A DNA stretch of 64,000 bases. Origin: JAQUPP01 sp041649955. GTDB taxonomy: Bacteria; Patescibacteriota; Patescibacteriia; UBA2591; JAQUPP01. Positions 35,220-43,799 of the stretch are shown piece by piece. A program made the position numbers and the translations under genes. The stretch spans positions 73,529 through 137,528 of the forward strand of contig JBAZMD010000001.1 of the NCBI GenBank assembly GCA_041649955.1, read 5' to 3'. Numbering within the stretch: the stretch's first letter is position 1; every line of letters begins with the position of its first letter. Below the pieces are notes generated by a model. It saw only the letters and a program-made list of their open reading frames with translations, was not told the origin of the DNA and searched no databases.

Positions 35220-36056
35220 TTAATTATATTTTTGAAGAATAAAATAAAAATATTTTCTTTTTCCATTTTTAAATGAATTGCATAACTCTGAATCTTTAAC
35301 TCCCGCGAATTGCTTGCCGAGATTTTGCAAAAATTTCGGCAAAAATTGCCTAACAAGTTTCATCCTTCTTTCATTATCCAAATTCAATGCCCTAAAAACA
35401 TTTTCCGTTATATCTTCTTTTTTTATTATTTTCAATTTTGATTTATTAATGGAGTCAAAAAAAGATTGAATTAATTCCCGGCTTCTGAAATCGGCGAATA
35501 AAAAATATCCTTTAGGTTTTAATATTCTTTTCGCTTCCTGTAAAAATTTATTAAAATTAGGGTAAGAATGAGAAGATTCTATGTTTATCGCCGCGTCAAA
35601 ACTTTCATCTTCAAAAGGAATTTTTATGGCGTTTCCGTATTCAAATTTTAAATTTTTTTCATAATGATGCTCTCTGTCAAATTTTATTTCTGCTTTGGAA
35701 TTATCTATGCCGACGATCAGTTTGGGCTTGAAATATCTGGCAATGAAAGAAGTTCCGCCGCCCTTCCCGCATCCTACTTCTAAAACTTTTTTATCTTTTA
35801 TATTAATAGAACTCACTACCTTATGATACAACTGGGCGCAATATCTGTTTTCTTCATCAATTTTTTCCAATCTTAATTTTTCCCGGTATTGATATCCGTA
35901 ATTCAAAAAAATCACCTCTCCTTTTGAATCAATTTTTGAAAGATGATTATACCACTTATTCACCACTAAAGACTGGCCCTTAAGATAAATCTTGTTGACT
36001 AAATTAAAAAAATTTAATATCTTTATTAATTTTTTAATCCAATCTTTCTTCGTCAT
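35220..36056 (-). CDS. SAM-dependent methyltransferase (Methyltransf_11 type)
   Basis: A 278-residue methyltransferase with a canonical motif I (VLEVGCGKGGG, near 95), IDNS after strand 2, a FEDESFDAAINIESSH motif IV region and RILKPKGYFLFADF. This arrangement resembles small-molecule O- or C-methyltransferases acting on lipids or polyketides, but the substrate cannot be read. It lies 7 bases after the last phosphohistidine-domain gene, so it is the final gene of the dikinase operon and may modify the same product. Confidence 0.85.
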   Translation of the reverse strand: MTKKDWIKKLIKILNFFNLVNKIYLKGQSLVVNKWYNHLSKIDSKGEVIFLNYGYQYREKLRLEKIDEENRYCAQLYHKVVSSINIKDKKVLEVGCGKGGGTSFIARYFKPKLIVGIDNSKAEIKFDREHHYEKNLKFEYGNAIKIPFEDESFDAAINIESSHSYPNFNKFLQEAKRILKPKGYFLFADFRSRELIQSFFDSINKSKLKIIKKEDITENVFRALNLDNERRMKLVRQFLPKFLQNLGKQFAGVKDSELCNSFKNGKRKYFYFILQKYN

Positions 36057-36063
36057 ATATTTT

Positions 36064-37512
36064 TTATTTTCGCCCTCTTTTAATTATTATAACCTTCCCG
36101 TGTGTTGCGTCAACTTCTATCAAATCACCGTCTTTCAAAACCTTAGTGGCGATTTTGGTGCCGATAATACACGGCTTTCCCATTTCACGGGCAATGATAG
36201 CCGCATGACAAGTTAATCCGCCATCATTTGTAATTATTGCTTTAGTTTTTGAAATTGCCCCCATAAAATCTGGAGTTGTCATAAAAGTAACAAGAATTTC
36301 TCCTTTTTTCATTTTAGATATTTCGGCCGCATTTCTGATAATTCTAACTCTACCCTTAACATAACCGGCCGAGGCTGACACACCTTTAATAATCCGTATT
36401 AAAGAATCTTTAACAATTTTATTCTTGGGTATAAAAATTTTTATTTTTCCTTTATGTAATCTTATAAAATAATTATTGTTTCTTTTTTTAAGCTCGGGGG
36501 TGGAAATTAAAAGTTTTCCAATTTTTAAACTGGCAATTAATTCATCTGAAGTCAAATTAGTTAAATCAGTATAATCAACAGAAAGTCGCTTGCCAACTTC
36601 TGAAAAAAAGAATCTCATTAAGTATTCCGAGTTTTCTATGAAAGAAAGCATTTCTGTTCTATAAAAAGACAGATTAGCTAAATCTTTAAATAATTTTTTT
36701 GTAATTTTATCAATTGCATATTTTTTATATAATGCCTTCTTGTCAGAAGCTAAATCAATTTTCATTTTGGGATAATTTTTTTTCTTTAGAGCAATTTTTA
36801 TTTCCTCAATGGTGTCTATAATTGTAGGGTATTTATCAGTAGTAAAAAAGACACAACCCATTCTCACATATTTTTGATGAAATTTATTTATTATTTTTTT
36901 TAGTCTTTTGGGGGAATTATCAATTATTTCATTCAATTTTCTATTAAACAATTTTTGGTATTTCGCTCTTCTGATAAAATTAACGATTTTTTGCAAATCA
37001 TCCTGCTTTTTTTCGATATAATTTTTTCTAGAGGACTGCATTAATATCCCAAATTCTTCATCTTCTTGTTTTTTATTAACAACTGATAGCAAATTTTTAG
37101 TAAGTGCATCAATGCTAAAATTTCCTGTATACACATAACCTATAAAACGCGCATAATAATCTGTCCAAGCTGTAAATAATTTTATCAATTTTCTATTTGA
37201 ATACTTCTCTATTTTATAGGAGCTGACCTTTTTACTGAATTTATATAATTTCCTTCCATATTTTTTGTATTCAGCAAAAAGTTTTTTTAATTTACCATTT
37301 TTAATATTCTTCAATATTTCATGATGCGCAACCTCTATATCTTCTAACCCAAAATAAGCTTGAGCTTTAATCTGACTATTTATATATTTATAATCTTGGA
37401 TTATCCTGCTATGCAAGGGTGTTTTAGAAACATAACCCGCTAAGGCGTATTTAGTGGCTATATATCTGGGAAGCAGAGGTAGGGCCTTTTGTGTTGTAGC
37501 TATCCATTTCAT
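36064..37512 (-). CDS. Phosphohistidine-domain subunit of a split dikinase (1)
   Basis: A 482-residue protein. About 390 N-terminal residues are helical and unrecognised; the last 85 form a PEP-utilising-enzyme mobile (swivelling) domain with GVSASAGYVKGRVR and the phosphate-carrying H436 in GGLTCHAAI. No ATP-grasp domain and no PEP-binding TIM barrel are present. This equals the second and third parts of rifampin phosphotransferase (acceptor-binding plus His domain). It lies 18 bases after the ATP-grasp gene, which probably phosphorylates it. Acceptor unknown. Confidence 0.8.
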   Translation of the reverse strand: MKWIATTQKALPLLPRYIATKYALAGYVSKTPLHSRIIQDYKYINSQIKAQAYFGLEDIEVAHHEILKNIKNGKLKKLFAEYKKYGRKLYKFSKKVSSYKIEKYSNRKLIKLFTAWTDYYARFIGYVYTGNFSIDALTKNLLSVVNKKQEDEEFGILMQSSRKNYIEKKQDDLQKIVNFIRRAKYQKLFNRKLNEIIDNSPKRLKKIINKFHQKYVRMGCVFFTTDKYPTIIDTIEEIKIALKKKNYPKMKIDLASDKKALYKKYAIDKITKKLFKDLANLSFYRTEMLSFIENSEYLMRFFFSEVGKRLSVDYTDLTNLTSDELIASLKIGKLLISTPELKKRNNNYFIRLHKGKIKIFIPKNKIVKDSLIRIIKGVSASAGYVKGRVRIIRNAAEISKMKKGEILVTFMTTPDFMGAISKTKAIITNDGGLTCHAAIIAREMGKPCIIGTKIATKVLKDGDLIEVDATHGKVIIIKRGRK

Positions 37513-37530
37513 AATTTAATTTTAAATTAT

Positions 37531-38475
37531 TTACAAAGTCGTAATCGGCCTACTTTGTACGATATAGAACTTTTTATTTTCCAAAGCCCACTCAATATCG
37601 CAGGGAAATTTATAATGTTTTTCAATTTGAGCGCACAATTTAGCCAATTCAATAATTTGTTTGTTGTTGAATTTTTGTTTAGCACGCAATTTATTCGGCA
37701 CTTTTACCCATTCGCTGCCAATGCCTGATTTTTTCTGAACAATCATTTTTTCTTGCTCTGAAATATTAATATCAATAATTTTCCATGTTTTTTTATTAAT
37801 CACATAACTGTCAGGCGTAATATGTCCGCCGACAATCGCCTCTCCCAAACCCCAACCGGCTTCAATAATCAGCTGGTTTTTATCTTTTGTAACAGGATGA
37901 GTGGTAAAACAAATGCCTGAAATTTCCGATTGAATCATTTTCTGAATTACCACGGCCACGGAAACTTTTGATTTTCTCATTCCTTGTTCCCGGCGATAAA
38001 CAATTGCTCTTTGAGTAAAAAGCGAAGACCAGCAATCTTTAACTCGACCTAATAAATTCTGCCGAGTTGTATTGAGATAACTTTCCAGTTCTCCGGCCCA
38101 TGAAGCGACTGACGAATCTTCGGCTGTCGCGCTGCTCCGAACCGCCACATGTTTTGCTTTTAATTTATCAAAATCAATTAAAATTTCTTGCTGTAAATCT
38201 TTAGGCATTTTTGCGTCATGAATTAAATCGCGAATTAATTTTGATGCCTGATCAACCGAATTAACATCTTTATAATTCACTTTATTTAAAGCCGATTCAA
38301 TTTCAACATCTATATCAGTTTCTGTTAAAAATCTTTCAAAGGCATCAGCCAAAACCACAAATCCCGGCGGCACTTGAATTCCCGCTTGTGTCATTTCTCC
38401 CAACGACGCCCCCTTGCCTCCGGCAATTCCAACATCTTTTTTTGATAATTGTTTAAAATTTTTAGTAAATTTCAT
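37531..38475 (-). CDS. ATP-grasp (PPDK/PEP-synthase N-terminal type) subunit of a split dikinase
   Basis: A 314-residue protein consisting only of the PPDK N-terminal ATP-grasp domain: GGKGASLGEM (19-28), VPPGFVV, AVRSSATAEDSS (111-122), the GISGICFTTHP-like strand read here as EISGICFTTHP, EAGWGLGEAIVGG and a typical end QSRPITTL. Its length equals the ATP-binding domain of rifampin phosphotransferase. It should transfer the beta-phosphate of ATP to a histidine on another protein. It is the only ATP-grasp unit among three histidine-domain genes, so it may serve all three. Confidence 0.88.
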   Translation of the reverse strand: MKFTKNFKQLSKKDVGIAGGKGASLGEMTQAGIQVPPGFVVLADAFERFLTETDIDVEIESALNKVNYKDVNSVDQASKLIRDLIHDAKMPKDLQQEILIDFDKLKAKHVAVRSSATAEDSSVASWAGELESYLNTTRQNLLGRVKDCWSSLFTQRAIVYRREQGMRKSKVSVAVVIQKMIQSEISGICFTTHPVTKDKNQLIIEAGWGLGEAIVGGHITPDSYVINKKTWKIIDINISEQEKMIVQKKSGIGSEWVKVPNKLRAKQKFNNKQIIELAKLCAQIEKHYKFPCDIEWALENKKFYIVQSRPITTL

Positions 38476-38495
38476 ATATTTTTATTTTAATTTAT

Positions 38496-39947
38496 TTATT
38501 TATTTTTTAAAATTTTGACTAATCCATGATTTGCATTAACTTCCACCAAATCACCGTCTTTCAAAACCTTAGTGGCAATTTTGGTGCCAACCAAGCACGG
38601 AATCCCTAATTCCCTTGAAACAATAGCCGCGTGGCAAGTTAATCCTCCTTCGTCGGTAATAACCGCCCCTGCTTTTTTTATTGCCACAATAAATTCAGGC
38701 GAAGTCATTGGGGCAACCAAAATTTCACCTTGCTTCATTTTATTTAGATTACGGGGTGTTAATAATATTCTGACTCTTCCCTGAATTTTACCGCAACCGG
38801 CGCTGACAACCATACCATTTATTATCCCAGATTCTCTATTGACTTCCTTTTTCAAGAAAGGCCTGATTAAATTTATCTGTTTTTTCCCGCTCTTGAGAGT
38901 CAAAACATTTTTATAATAATGAATTAAGGCAAATTTTTTTCTATTTGCTATTTCTTTAGAAGATACTTTTGCGCCATTTTTTAATAATTTGATAATTTCA
39001 TTCGGCCAATAAAACATTAAATCGGAAAAATTAATTTTTTTTCTTCTGGAAATCTCTTTCAAGAATAAATCAACATAATGATTGGCGATAAAAATTTCTT
39101 TTTTCCTCGTATCCTGCCACCAGATTGAAGCCGAAAGCCTTTTAACTGTCTTAATGGTTTTTGCGTTAAGTTTATATTTTCTGAATAATTGATTTTTTTG
39201 AAAAATTATTTTTCTCGGCAAATTTTTGATTTCCTTTATTTTTTGATTAACTTGCCTGATGCCTGATAATATTTTTTTAAAATACTCCGCTTTCAATTGT
39301 TTTTGTTCAAAATAACTGTTTCTAATCCAAAAATATCGTCGGATATGTTTTTCAATCAATTGATCAAATTTTTTTGTTCCCTGATATTTTTTTATTTCCA
39401 ATAAATCCAATTCTTCTTTTTGATAAAAAGAAAGATTTTCCGGAGCGGCTAATTTTTCAAGGGCTGAAATAAATTCTTTTTGGTTGTCAATTTGCTTGGA
39501 TAATTCTTCTTTTAAAATTTCTTCACCGCCCAAATTGGCAAGTTCCGGAACTAATCCCACTCCCCAAAAATTTATATACAAATTGTGCCATTTATTGTAA
39601 GTATCGGCGAAGGCCTTATCAGTCAATAAACCGAGAGATTTTTCTGAAATTTTCGTCTGGAAATTTTTTAATTTATTCAAGGCTTTTTTATAATCAGCTT
39701 GAACTTTTTTAAAATTTAAATCATTCAAAATCCATGTATTAAAATGTTTTCTTCCGGCTGTCCTGACATTTTTTTCATCGGAAATAAAAGTCATTTTATC
39801 TTTTGTAAAATAAAACAAAATCTCGGGCCAGTGATATTTGTAATAACGGGGCAAGTTCGTGGCAATCCCTATCATAAAATAGGATATATAAATCATTCTC
39901 CCGTCAATCGGTCCCCAAATCCAAAGTTTTTTTTGTGAATTAATCAT
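38496..39947 (-). CDS. Phosphohistidine-domain subunit of a split dikinase (2)
   Basis: A 483-residue protein: a helical N-terminal region of about 390 residues that starts WIWGPIDGRMIYISY, then a mobile domain with MVVSAGCGKIQGRVR and H439 in GGLTCHAAI. The C-terminal 50 residues are nearly the same as in subunit 1 while the N-terminal parts differ strongly, as expected of paralogues with different acceptors. It overlaps the preceding gene by 8 bases and ends 20 bases before the ATP-grasp gene. Confidence 0.8.
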   Translation of the reverse strand: MINSQKKLWIWGPIDGRMIYISYFMIGIATNLPRYYKYHWPEILFYFTKDKMTFISDEKNVRTAGRKHFNTWILNDLNFKKVQADYKKALNKLKNFQTKISEKSLGLLTDKAFADTYNKWHNLYINFWGVGLVPELANLGGEEILKEELSKQIDNQKEFISALEKLAAPENLSFYQKEELDLLEIKKYQGTKKFDQLIEKHIRRYFWIRNSYFEQKQLKAEYFKKILSGIRQVNQKIKEIKNLPRKIIFQKNQLFRKYKLNAKTIKTVKRLSASIWWQDTRKKEIFIANHYVDLFLKEISRRKKINFSDLMFYWPNEIIKLLKNGAKVSSKEIANRKKFALIHYYKNVLTLKSGKKQINLIRPFLKKEVNRESGIINGMVVSAGCGKIQGRVRILLTPRNLNKMKQGEILVAPMTSPEFIVAIKKAGAVITDEGGLTCHAAIVSRELGIPCLVGTKIATKVLKDGDLVEVNANHGLVKILKNK

Positions 39948-41418
39948 TGTTTAAATGTTTTAAAATTTTAACAATTCCCCTGTTCGCATCCACCTCCACC
40001 AAATCCCCGTTACGTAATGTCCCTGTTAAACCGTGAATTCCTACTATACAAGGTGTTTTCAACTCTCGCGAAACAATGGCCGCATGAGAAGTGATACCAC
40101 CCCTTTCGGTTAAAATCGCTTTTGCTTGCTTCATAAGAAAGATATAATCCGGCGTAGTGTGGGAGGCAACCAATATAGCTCCCTTTTTAAATTTAGAAAA
40201 ATCTCTTTCTGATTTTATAATTAAAACTTGGCCGATAACGTTTCCAGGATAAACGGCTGCCCCGCAAAGAACCTTTTTCTTTTCTTGGCGCAATAAAATT
40301 GATCTTATTTTCAGAGCTGACTCACCTTCTAATAATGAGTAATCTTTATCAATCCCCAAAAAGATAATGGTGGATTTTTGTCTTTTTTTAATAAGATTTA
40401 AAAAATTATTTTTATTTTTTAAATTTATCTGCAACTGCTCTTCCCAAGTTAACCATCTGAATTTTTCGTAATCCAGCGCATAATTTTTTGCCACTCTTTT
40501 AAGCCAAGTCTTAATGGGTATTGTTGTTTGTAAATTAAAAGCTTTTCTTTGGTCTCTTAATTTATACAGAATATCAAGAAAATTAATCAATTTTTTAATA
40601 TTTTCAGGTTTTGTTTTTAAAATTTTTCTCTTCTTTTTTCTTTGTTTTTCCGAACATTTTATTTTTTCCCACTCATTTTTAAAATTCTGTGCCAAATCTA
40701 TACCATGTTCTATAAATAAAATTTCTTTTGGCAAAGCGTGCGACTTAAAATTTAAAAATACCCAACCCCATTTTTGAGCGTGAAAAATAATTTTTTTACT
40801 TAAAATCTCATATTTTGCCAAATCTCGTACTCCGCTTTTTAGCTTTTTAAATTCTTCAGACGGCAAACTTTTAATCAATTCTAATAAATTTTTATGTTCT
40901 TCCATTACAAAAGAGTCCTGTAAGGGCGTCATCAGCAACATTAATTCTTTCTCGTCTTTAATGGTTTCTTTGATTTTTATTTCCAAATATTTTTCAACAG
41001 CTTCACAGGTATTCATTAATAAAGCCATCCACTTCTGAATAACTTCTACAAAATTCGTATATATTTTTTTGTCTATCTTTGCTGATTTTTCTAATCTATC
41101 AAGAGCTTGCCAATTTTTTTTCGTCAGATTAATAAATTCTTTTTCTAATTGAATTGGATTATTCTTATATTTCAAATAAAATACCTGGCCCAATTTTAAT
41201 AATGATTTTTTATCCAAACAATAATAAAAAGAATCTTTGTCATAAATTTGAATTAATTTAGCGCAGATTCCAAACATTTTTTTCTGAAGAGTACAGCTTC
41301 TCTTAAAACCCAAGTCCGTCCACCAAAAAAAATCAGCGTCATATTTGCCGATTTCAAGATCGTCTTTTATCTTTTTTATTTTATTGATAAAGCTAGACAC
41401 AAGTTTCTTTTCGGACAT
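39940..41418 (-). CDS. Phosphohistidine-domain subunit of a split dikinase (3)
   Basis: A 492-residue protein, again a long helical N-terminal part and a C-terminal mobile domain, with H445 in GGITSHAAI, the form closest to canonical PEP synthase/RPH sequences. It is the first of the four dikinase genes and starts 4 bases after the GerMN-domain gene, so translation may be coupled. The N-terminal half is rich in K, F and W and has no membrane segment. Acceptor unknown. Confidence 0.8.
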   Translation of the reverse strand: MSEKKLVSSFINKIKKIKDDLEIGKYDADFFWWTDLGFKRSCTLQKKMFGICAKLIQIYDKDSFYYCLDKKSLLKLGQVFYLKYKNNPIQLEKEFINLTKKNWQALDRLEKSAKIDKKIYTNFVEVIQKWMALLMNTCEAVEKYLEIKIKETIKDEKELMLLMTPLQDSFVMEEHKNLLELIKSLPSEEFKKLKSGVRDLAKYEILSKKIIFHAQKWGWVFLNFKSHALPKEILFIEHGIDLAQNFKNEWEKIKCSEKQRKKKRKILKTKPENIKKLINFLDILYKLRDQRKAFNLQTTIPIKTWLKRVAKNYALDYEKFRWLTWEEQLQINLKNKNNFLNLIKKRQKSTIIFLGIDKDYSLLEGESALKIRSILLRQEKKKVLCGAAVYPGNVIGQVLIIKSERDFSKFKKGAILVASHTTPDYIFLMKQAKAILTERGGITSHAAIVSRELKTPCIVGIHGLTGTLRNGDLVEVDANRGIVKILKHLNND

Positions 41419-41422
41419 ATTT

Positions 41423-42337
41423 TTATGGTTGTAAAATATCTTCTGTTCGGCCGTTAATGGAAATAGTCACATTTTGAACGGTCGGAAATTGTTTTAATGT
41501 TTCAATAATTTGGGCTCTGATGGCTGATACTTTACAAGAACCGCCGACTTGAAATTCCAATTGCTTGTCAAAATCAACTTTTGCCGTTCCATTGTTAATG
41601 GTCAATTTTTGAATTTTTACGCCCGAATTGATACTGGAAAAAAATCCTTGCGCTTTTTCCGCTTCAGTCGCTCCTTTTAATAATTCTTCCAAAGCAGCCC
41701 GGCCGATTGCTTCTGTTTTAATTATTTTTCTTTCAACCGGAAAAACTTTATTGCAGGAAATTTCCGGATCTAATTTATTATTATTGAAATAAACTTTTAT
41801 TGTCGTCATTTCAGTTGGATTGATAACAACCGGCACTCGCAATTCATCGGCATTTTGCGGCAAACCCGAAGGATTATCTTTTTCTAAAATTAAAATACCT
41901 TTAGTTTCGATTGGTGCGTTAAATTGCAAGGTGGCCGTGAAAGGCACAAAATTTTCCGTCATCCAATCGCTTTTGGCCTGAGCAATTCCTTTGGCAATTT
42001 CTGCACCCGAAGAATCCAAAAGTTTAATTGGAAAACTTGCTTCAAAAAACCAATTTCCTCTCGCCTCGCCTTCAATTTCCAAAGGACTGGAAATAATTTC
42101 ATCCGGCTGAGGTTTTGTCACTTTTATATCAGCGGTTTTATTTTCTGTCTGTTGATTATTTTTTACAGCACTATTGCACGATTGAGTCGGCATTGACGCG
42201 CTGGGATTTCCATGTTTTATCCATTGGCCGTTTGAACAAATCCAATTATCTTCCGGTCCGCCGATTAAAAATCTTAGAACTAAAACAATAATTACTAAAA
42301 TCAACGGGCTTAATATTATTAATCTTTTTTTTATCAT
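41423..42337 (-). CDS. Gmad2/GerMN domain exported protein
   Basis: A 304-residue protein with a signal anchor (about 5-24), a short Cys-containing motif (ICSNGQWIKHG), an Ig-like Gmad2 domain (about 72-175) and a GerMN (sporulation/germination) domain (about 180-300) recognised by VYFNNNKLDP, ALEELLKGATEAEK and NGTAKVDFDKQL. In CPR genomes this pairing is common on exported proteins of unknown role. It lies between a DUF5661-like gene and the dikinase cluster in one operon. Confidence 0.85.
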   Translation of the reverse strand: MIKKRLIILSPLILVIIVLVLRFLIGGPEDNWICSNGQWIKHGNPSASMPTQSCNSAVKNNQQTENKTADIKVTKPQPDEIISSPLEIEGEARGNWFFEASFPIKLLDSSGAEIAKGIAQAKSDWMTENFVPFTATLQFNAPIETKGILILEKDNPSGLPQNADELRVPVVINPTEMTTIKVYFNNNKLDPEISCNKVFPVERKIIKTEAIGRAALEELLKGATEAEKAQGFFSSINSGVKIQKLTINNGTAKVDFDKQLEFQVGGSCKVSAIRAQIIETLKQFPTVQNVTISINGRTEDILQP

Positions 42338-42363
42338 ACTTATCAGCTTATCTACTTATTAAC

Positions 42364-42636
42364 TTATCTACTTACCCAAAAAATGTCAGCTTCTTTTTCC
42401 ATTTTATCCAATCTGGTGTAATAATCCGGAAATTCGTTTAAGTGCGCCAAAGCAATTTTACCGGTGGTTGTCAAATCATCATTGGTCACATTGGTGTGAT
42501 CGTCACGTAAGCCGTGTTCTAGTTCCACATCCATTCCCATTCTAAATTGCTCAACATCAAATTTAGTCCAATCAATACCCAATGACTCGCCTATTTGCTT
42601 GGCTTCTTCAATTGTAAAACTTTTTCTTAATTCCAT
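42364..42636 (-). CDS. DUF5661-like small protein
   Basis: A 90-residue acidic protein matching the DUF5661 pattern: a helical N-terminus, then GMDVELEHGLRDDHTNV and KIALAHLNEFPDYYTRL. Function unknown; it is widespread in CPR and some phages. First gene of the operon leading into GerMN and the dikinase genes. The ATG follows the -10 by six bases, so the mRNA is probably leaderless. Confidence 0.8.
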   Translation of the reverse strand: MELRKSFTIEEAKQIGESLGIDWTKFDVEQFRMGMDVELEHGLRDDHTNVTNDDLTTTGKIALAHLNEFPDYYTRLDKMEKEADIFWVSR

Positions 42637-42642
42637 GTTTTT

Positions 42643-42671
42643 ATCTTACACTAAAAATCAACGACAGTCAA
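42643..42671 (-). promoter_or_regulatory. Promoter of the DUF5661-GerMN-dikinase operon
   Basis: TTGACT (42666-42671), 17-base spacer, TAAGAT (42643-42648), then AAAAAC and the ATG. The transcription start is predicted at the start codon. Confidence 0.7.
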
Positions 42672-42685
42672 TTTTTTAAAAATAC

Positions 42686-42735
42686 AAAGAGCGAGTCATC
42701 CCCAAAGGGGGCCCCTTGGGCTTGACTCGCTCTTT
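42686..42735 (-). terminator. Terminator of the RRM protein gene
   Basis: Stem AAAGAGCGAGTCA/TGACTCGCTCTTT (13 bp) with an inner CCCAAGG/CCTTTGGG-type hairpin, followed on the minus strand by GTATTTTT. Confidence 0.85.
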
Positions 42736-42760
42736 GCTAAACGAATTTACGTTCTGTGGA

Positions 42761-43111
42761 CTAATTGTCCCGTCCGTATCCGCCTCTGCTTCCACCGCCG
42801 TATCCACCGCGGCTTCCGCCACCACCACCAAATCCTCTTCCACCACCGGTTCTTGGTCTTTCTTCTCTTGGTCTAGCTTCGCTGACCTTAAGATTGCGGC
42901 CGTCGATTGGTTGGTTGTTGAACATTTCAATGGCTTTTGCGGCTTCGTCTTCTGTGGACATTTCCACAAAACCGAATCCTTTGCTTCTACCGGAATATTT
43001 ATCGGTAATAATACTCGCTGAGACAACTGTTCCGGCCTGGCCGAAAGTTTCTTTCAATTGATCGTCAGTGAGATTATATGATAAATTTCCGATGTAAAGT
43101 TTCTTTTCCAT
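42761..43111 (-). CDS. Glycine-rich RRM RNA-binding protein
   Basis: A 116-residue protein with one RRM domain (about 3-80) carrying RNP2 LYIGNL (5-10) and RNP1 KGFGFVEM (44-51), followed by a tail of G, R, S and Y repeats. It resembles bacterial Rbp proteins, which bind single-stranded RNA and in cyanobacteria respond to cold. A promoter about 140 bases upstream gives it a long structured leader, and it has its own terminator. Confidence 0.95.
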   Translation of the reverse strand: MEKKLYIGNLSYNLTDDQLKETFGQAGTVVSASIITDKYSGRSKGFGFVEMSTEDEAAKAIEMFNNQPIDGRNLKVSEARPREERPRTGGGRGFGGGGGSRGGYGGGSRGGYGRDN

Positions 43112-43127
43112 ATAACTCTAACATTTT

Positions 43128-43199
43128 ATGCGCGGGTAAGTTTTAACACTTATAAGCGCAACTCTTTTAAATTAATTTTCCCTGAACTCGACCGCGCAT
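43128..43199 (-). promoter_or_regulatory. Structured 5' leader of the RRM gene
   Basis: ATGCGCGG (43128-43135) pairs with CCGCGCAT (43192-43199) around a 56-base loop within a leader of about 130 bases. A long leader before a cold-shock-like RNA-binding protein suggests thermosensing or autoregulation, by inference. Confidence 0.5.
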
Positions 43200-43250
43200 C
43201 ATATTTAGATGCGTAATATTAAATTATATTAACTACAGGGCTACTTTTCC

Positions 43251-43278
43251 AATATATACCTTTTTAGATAATTGTCAA
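43251..43278 (-). promoter_or_regulatory. Promoter of the RRM gene
   Basis: TTGACA (43273-43278), 16-base spacer, TATATT (43251-43256). Confidence 0.75.
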
Positions 43279-43313
43279 AAAAAGTTATTAACAGCTTTTA
43301 CATCATTTATTTG

Positions 43314-43349
43314 TACACTTATTTTTCACGGCCGTGTAAAATAAGTGTA
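43314..43349. repeat. 36-bp near-perfect palindrome upstream of the RRM promoter
   Basis: TACACTTATTTT and AAAATAAGTGTA (43314-43325 and 43338-43349) surround a CACGGCCGTG palindromic centre. It could be an operator or a bidirectional terminator, though the T-runs lie inside the stem. Confidence 0.6.
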
Positions 43350-43365
43350 TATTCCAAAAAATTCG

Positions 43366-43390
43366 AGAGAGTAGGTTTCGTCTACTCTCT
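43366..43390 (-). terminator. Terminator after the metalloprotease-like gene
   Basis: 9-bp stem AGAGAGTAG/CTACTCTCT with a 7-base loop, then CGAATTTTTT on the minus strand. Confidence 0.8.
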
Positions 43391-43424
43391 AAATACAGAG
43401 ATTTGATTTTAAAATTTAGTTTTT

Positions 43425-43775
43425 TTATTTATCTCTTTGTAAAAATATTTTTTCTAAATCAGCCACTGTTTTCTCTAAAAGGTCAAAATAATGATTCTTT
43501 TTTTTATTGTTAATTTCTTTTTCGCAAAAGGTGTCATATTTCCATAAAAGAAGATGAATTAGCTCGTGTAAAATAATAGTATTATCTTTACCTGTTTTTT
43601 CTTTGGTGATTAAAATAATTGCTGATTTATTTTTTAAATTAATCTTAATATCACCTGATTGTACAAAATCAGTTCTTTTAAAGTCAACTAATTTAACTTT
43701 TAATTTCCACTGGCTTAATTCAAAAACTCTTTGCCAGTATTTTAAATATTGATTTATTTTTTCTAATCTATCCAT
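43425..43775 (-). CDS. Small zinc metalloprotease-like protein (HEXXH, SprT-like)
   Basis: A 116-residue protein with a HELIH zinc motif (H70, E71, H74) at the start of a helix, preceded by beta strands (IKINLKNKSAIILITK). The arrangement resembles minimal SprT/WLM-type metallopeptidase domains. No signal peptide. It lies 24 bases after the ABC permease gene and precedes a terminator, so it is probably the last gene of the exporter operon, though it may be unrelated in function. Confidence 0.7.
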   Translation of the reverse strand: MDRLEKINQYLKYWQRVFELSQWKLKVKLVDFKRTDFVQSGDIKINLKNKSAIILITKEKTGKDNTIILHELIHLLLWKYDTFCEKEINNKKKNHYFDLLEKTVADLEKIFLQRDK

Positions 43776-43799
43776 ATTTTCAAAAACTAAATAAAGGAT

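Larger units (their letters stand above)
43112..43424. other. Intergenic region upstream of the RRM gene
   Basis: No protein gene. It contains, from left to right, the RRM leader with a hairpin, the RRM promoter, a 36-bp palindrome and the terminator of the gene upstream. The next four entries describe these. Confidence 0.6.

Noticed and set aside
36064..41418. Reading the dikinase cluster as a fragmented PEP synthase gene
   Set aside because: There is no PEP-binding barrel anywhere, the His domain occurs three times, and all four frames are intact with tight spacing.
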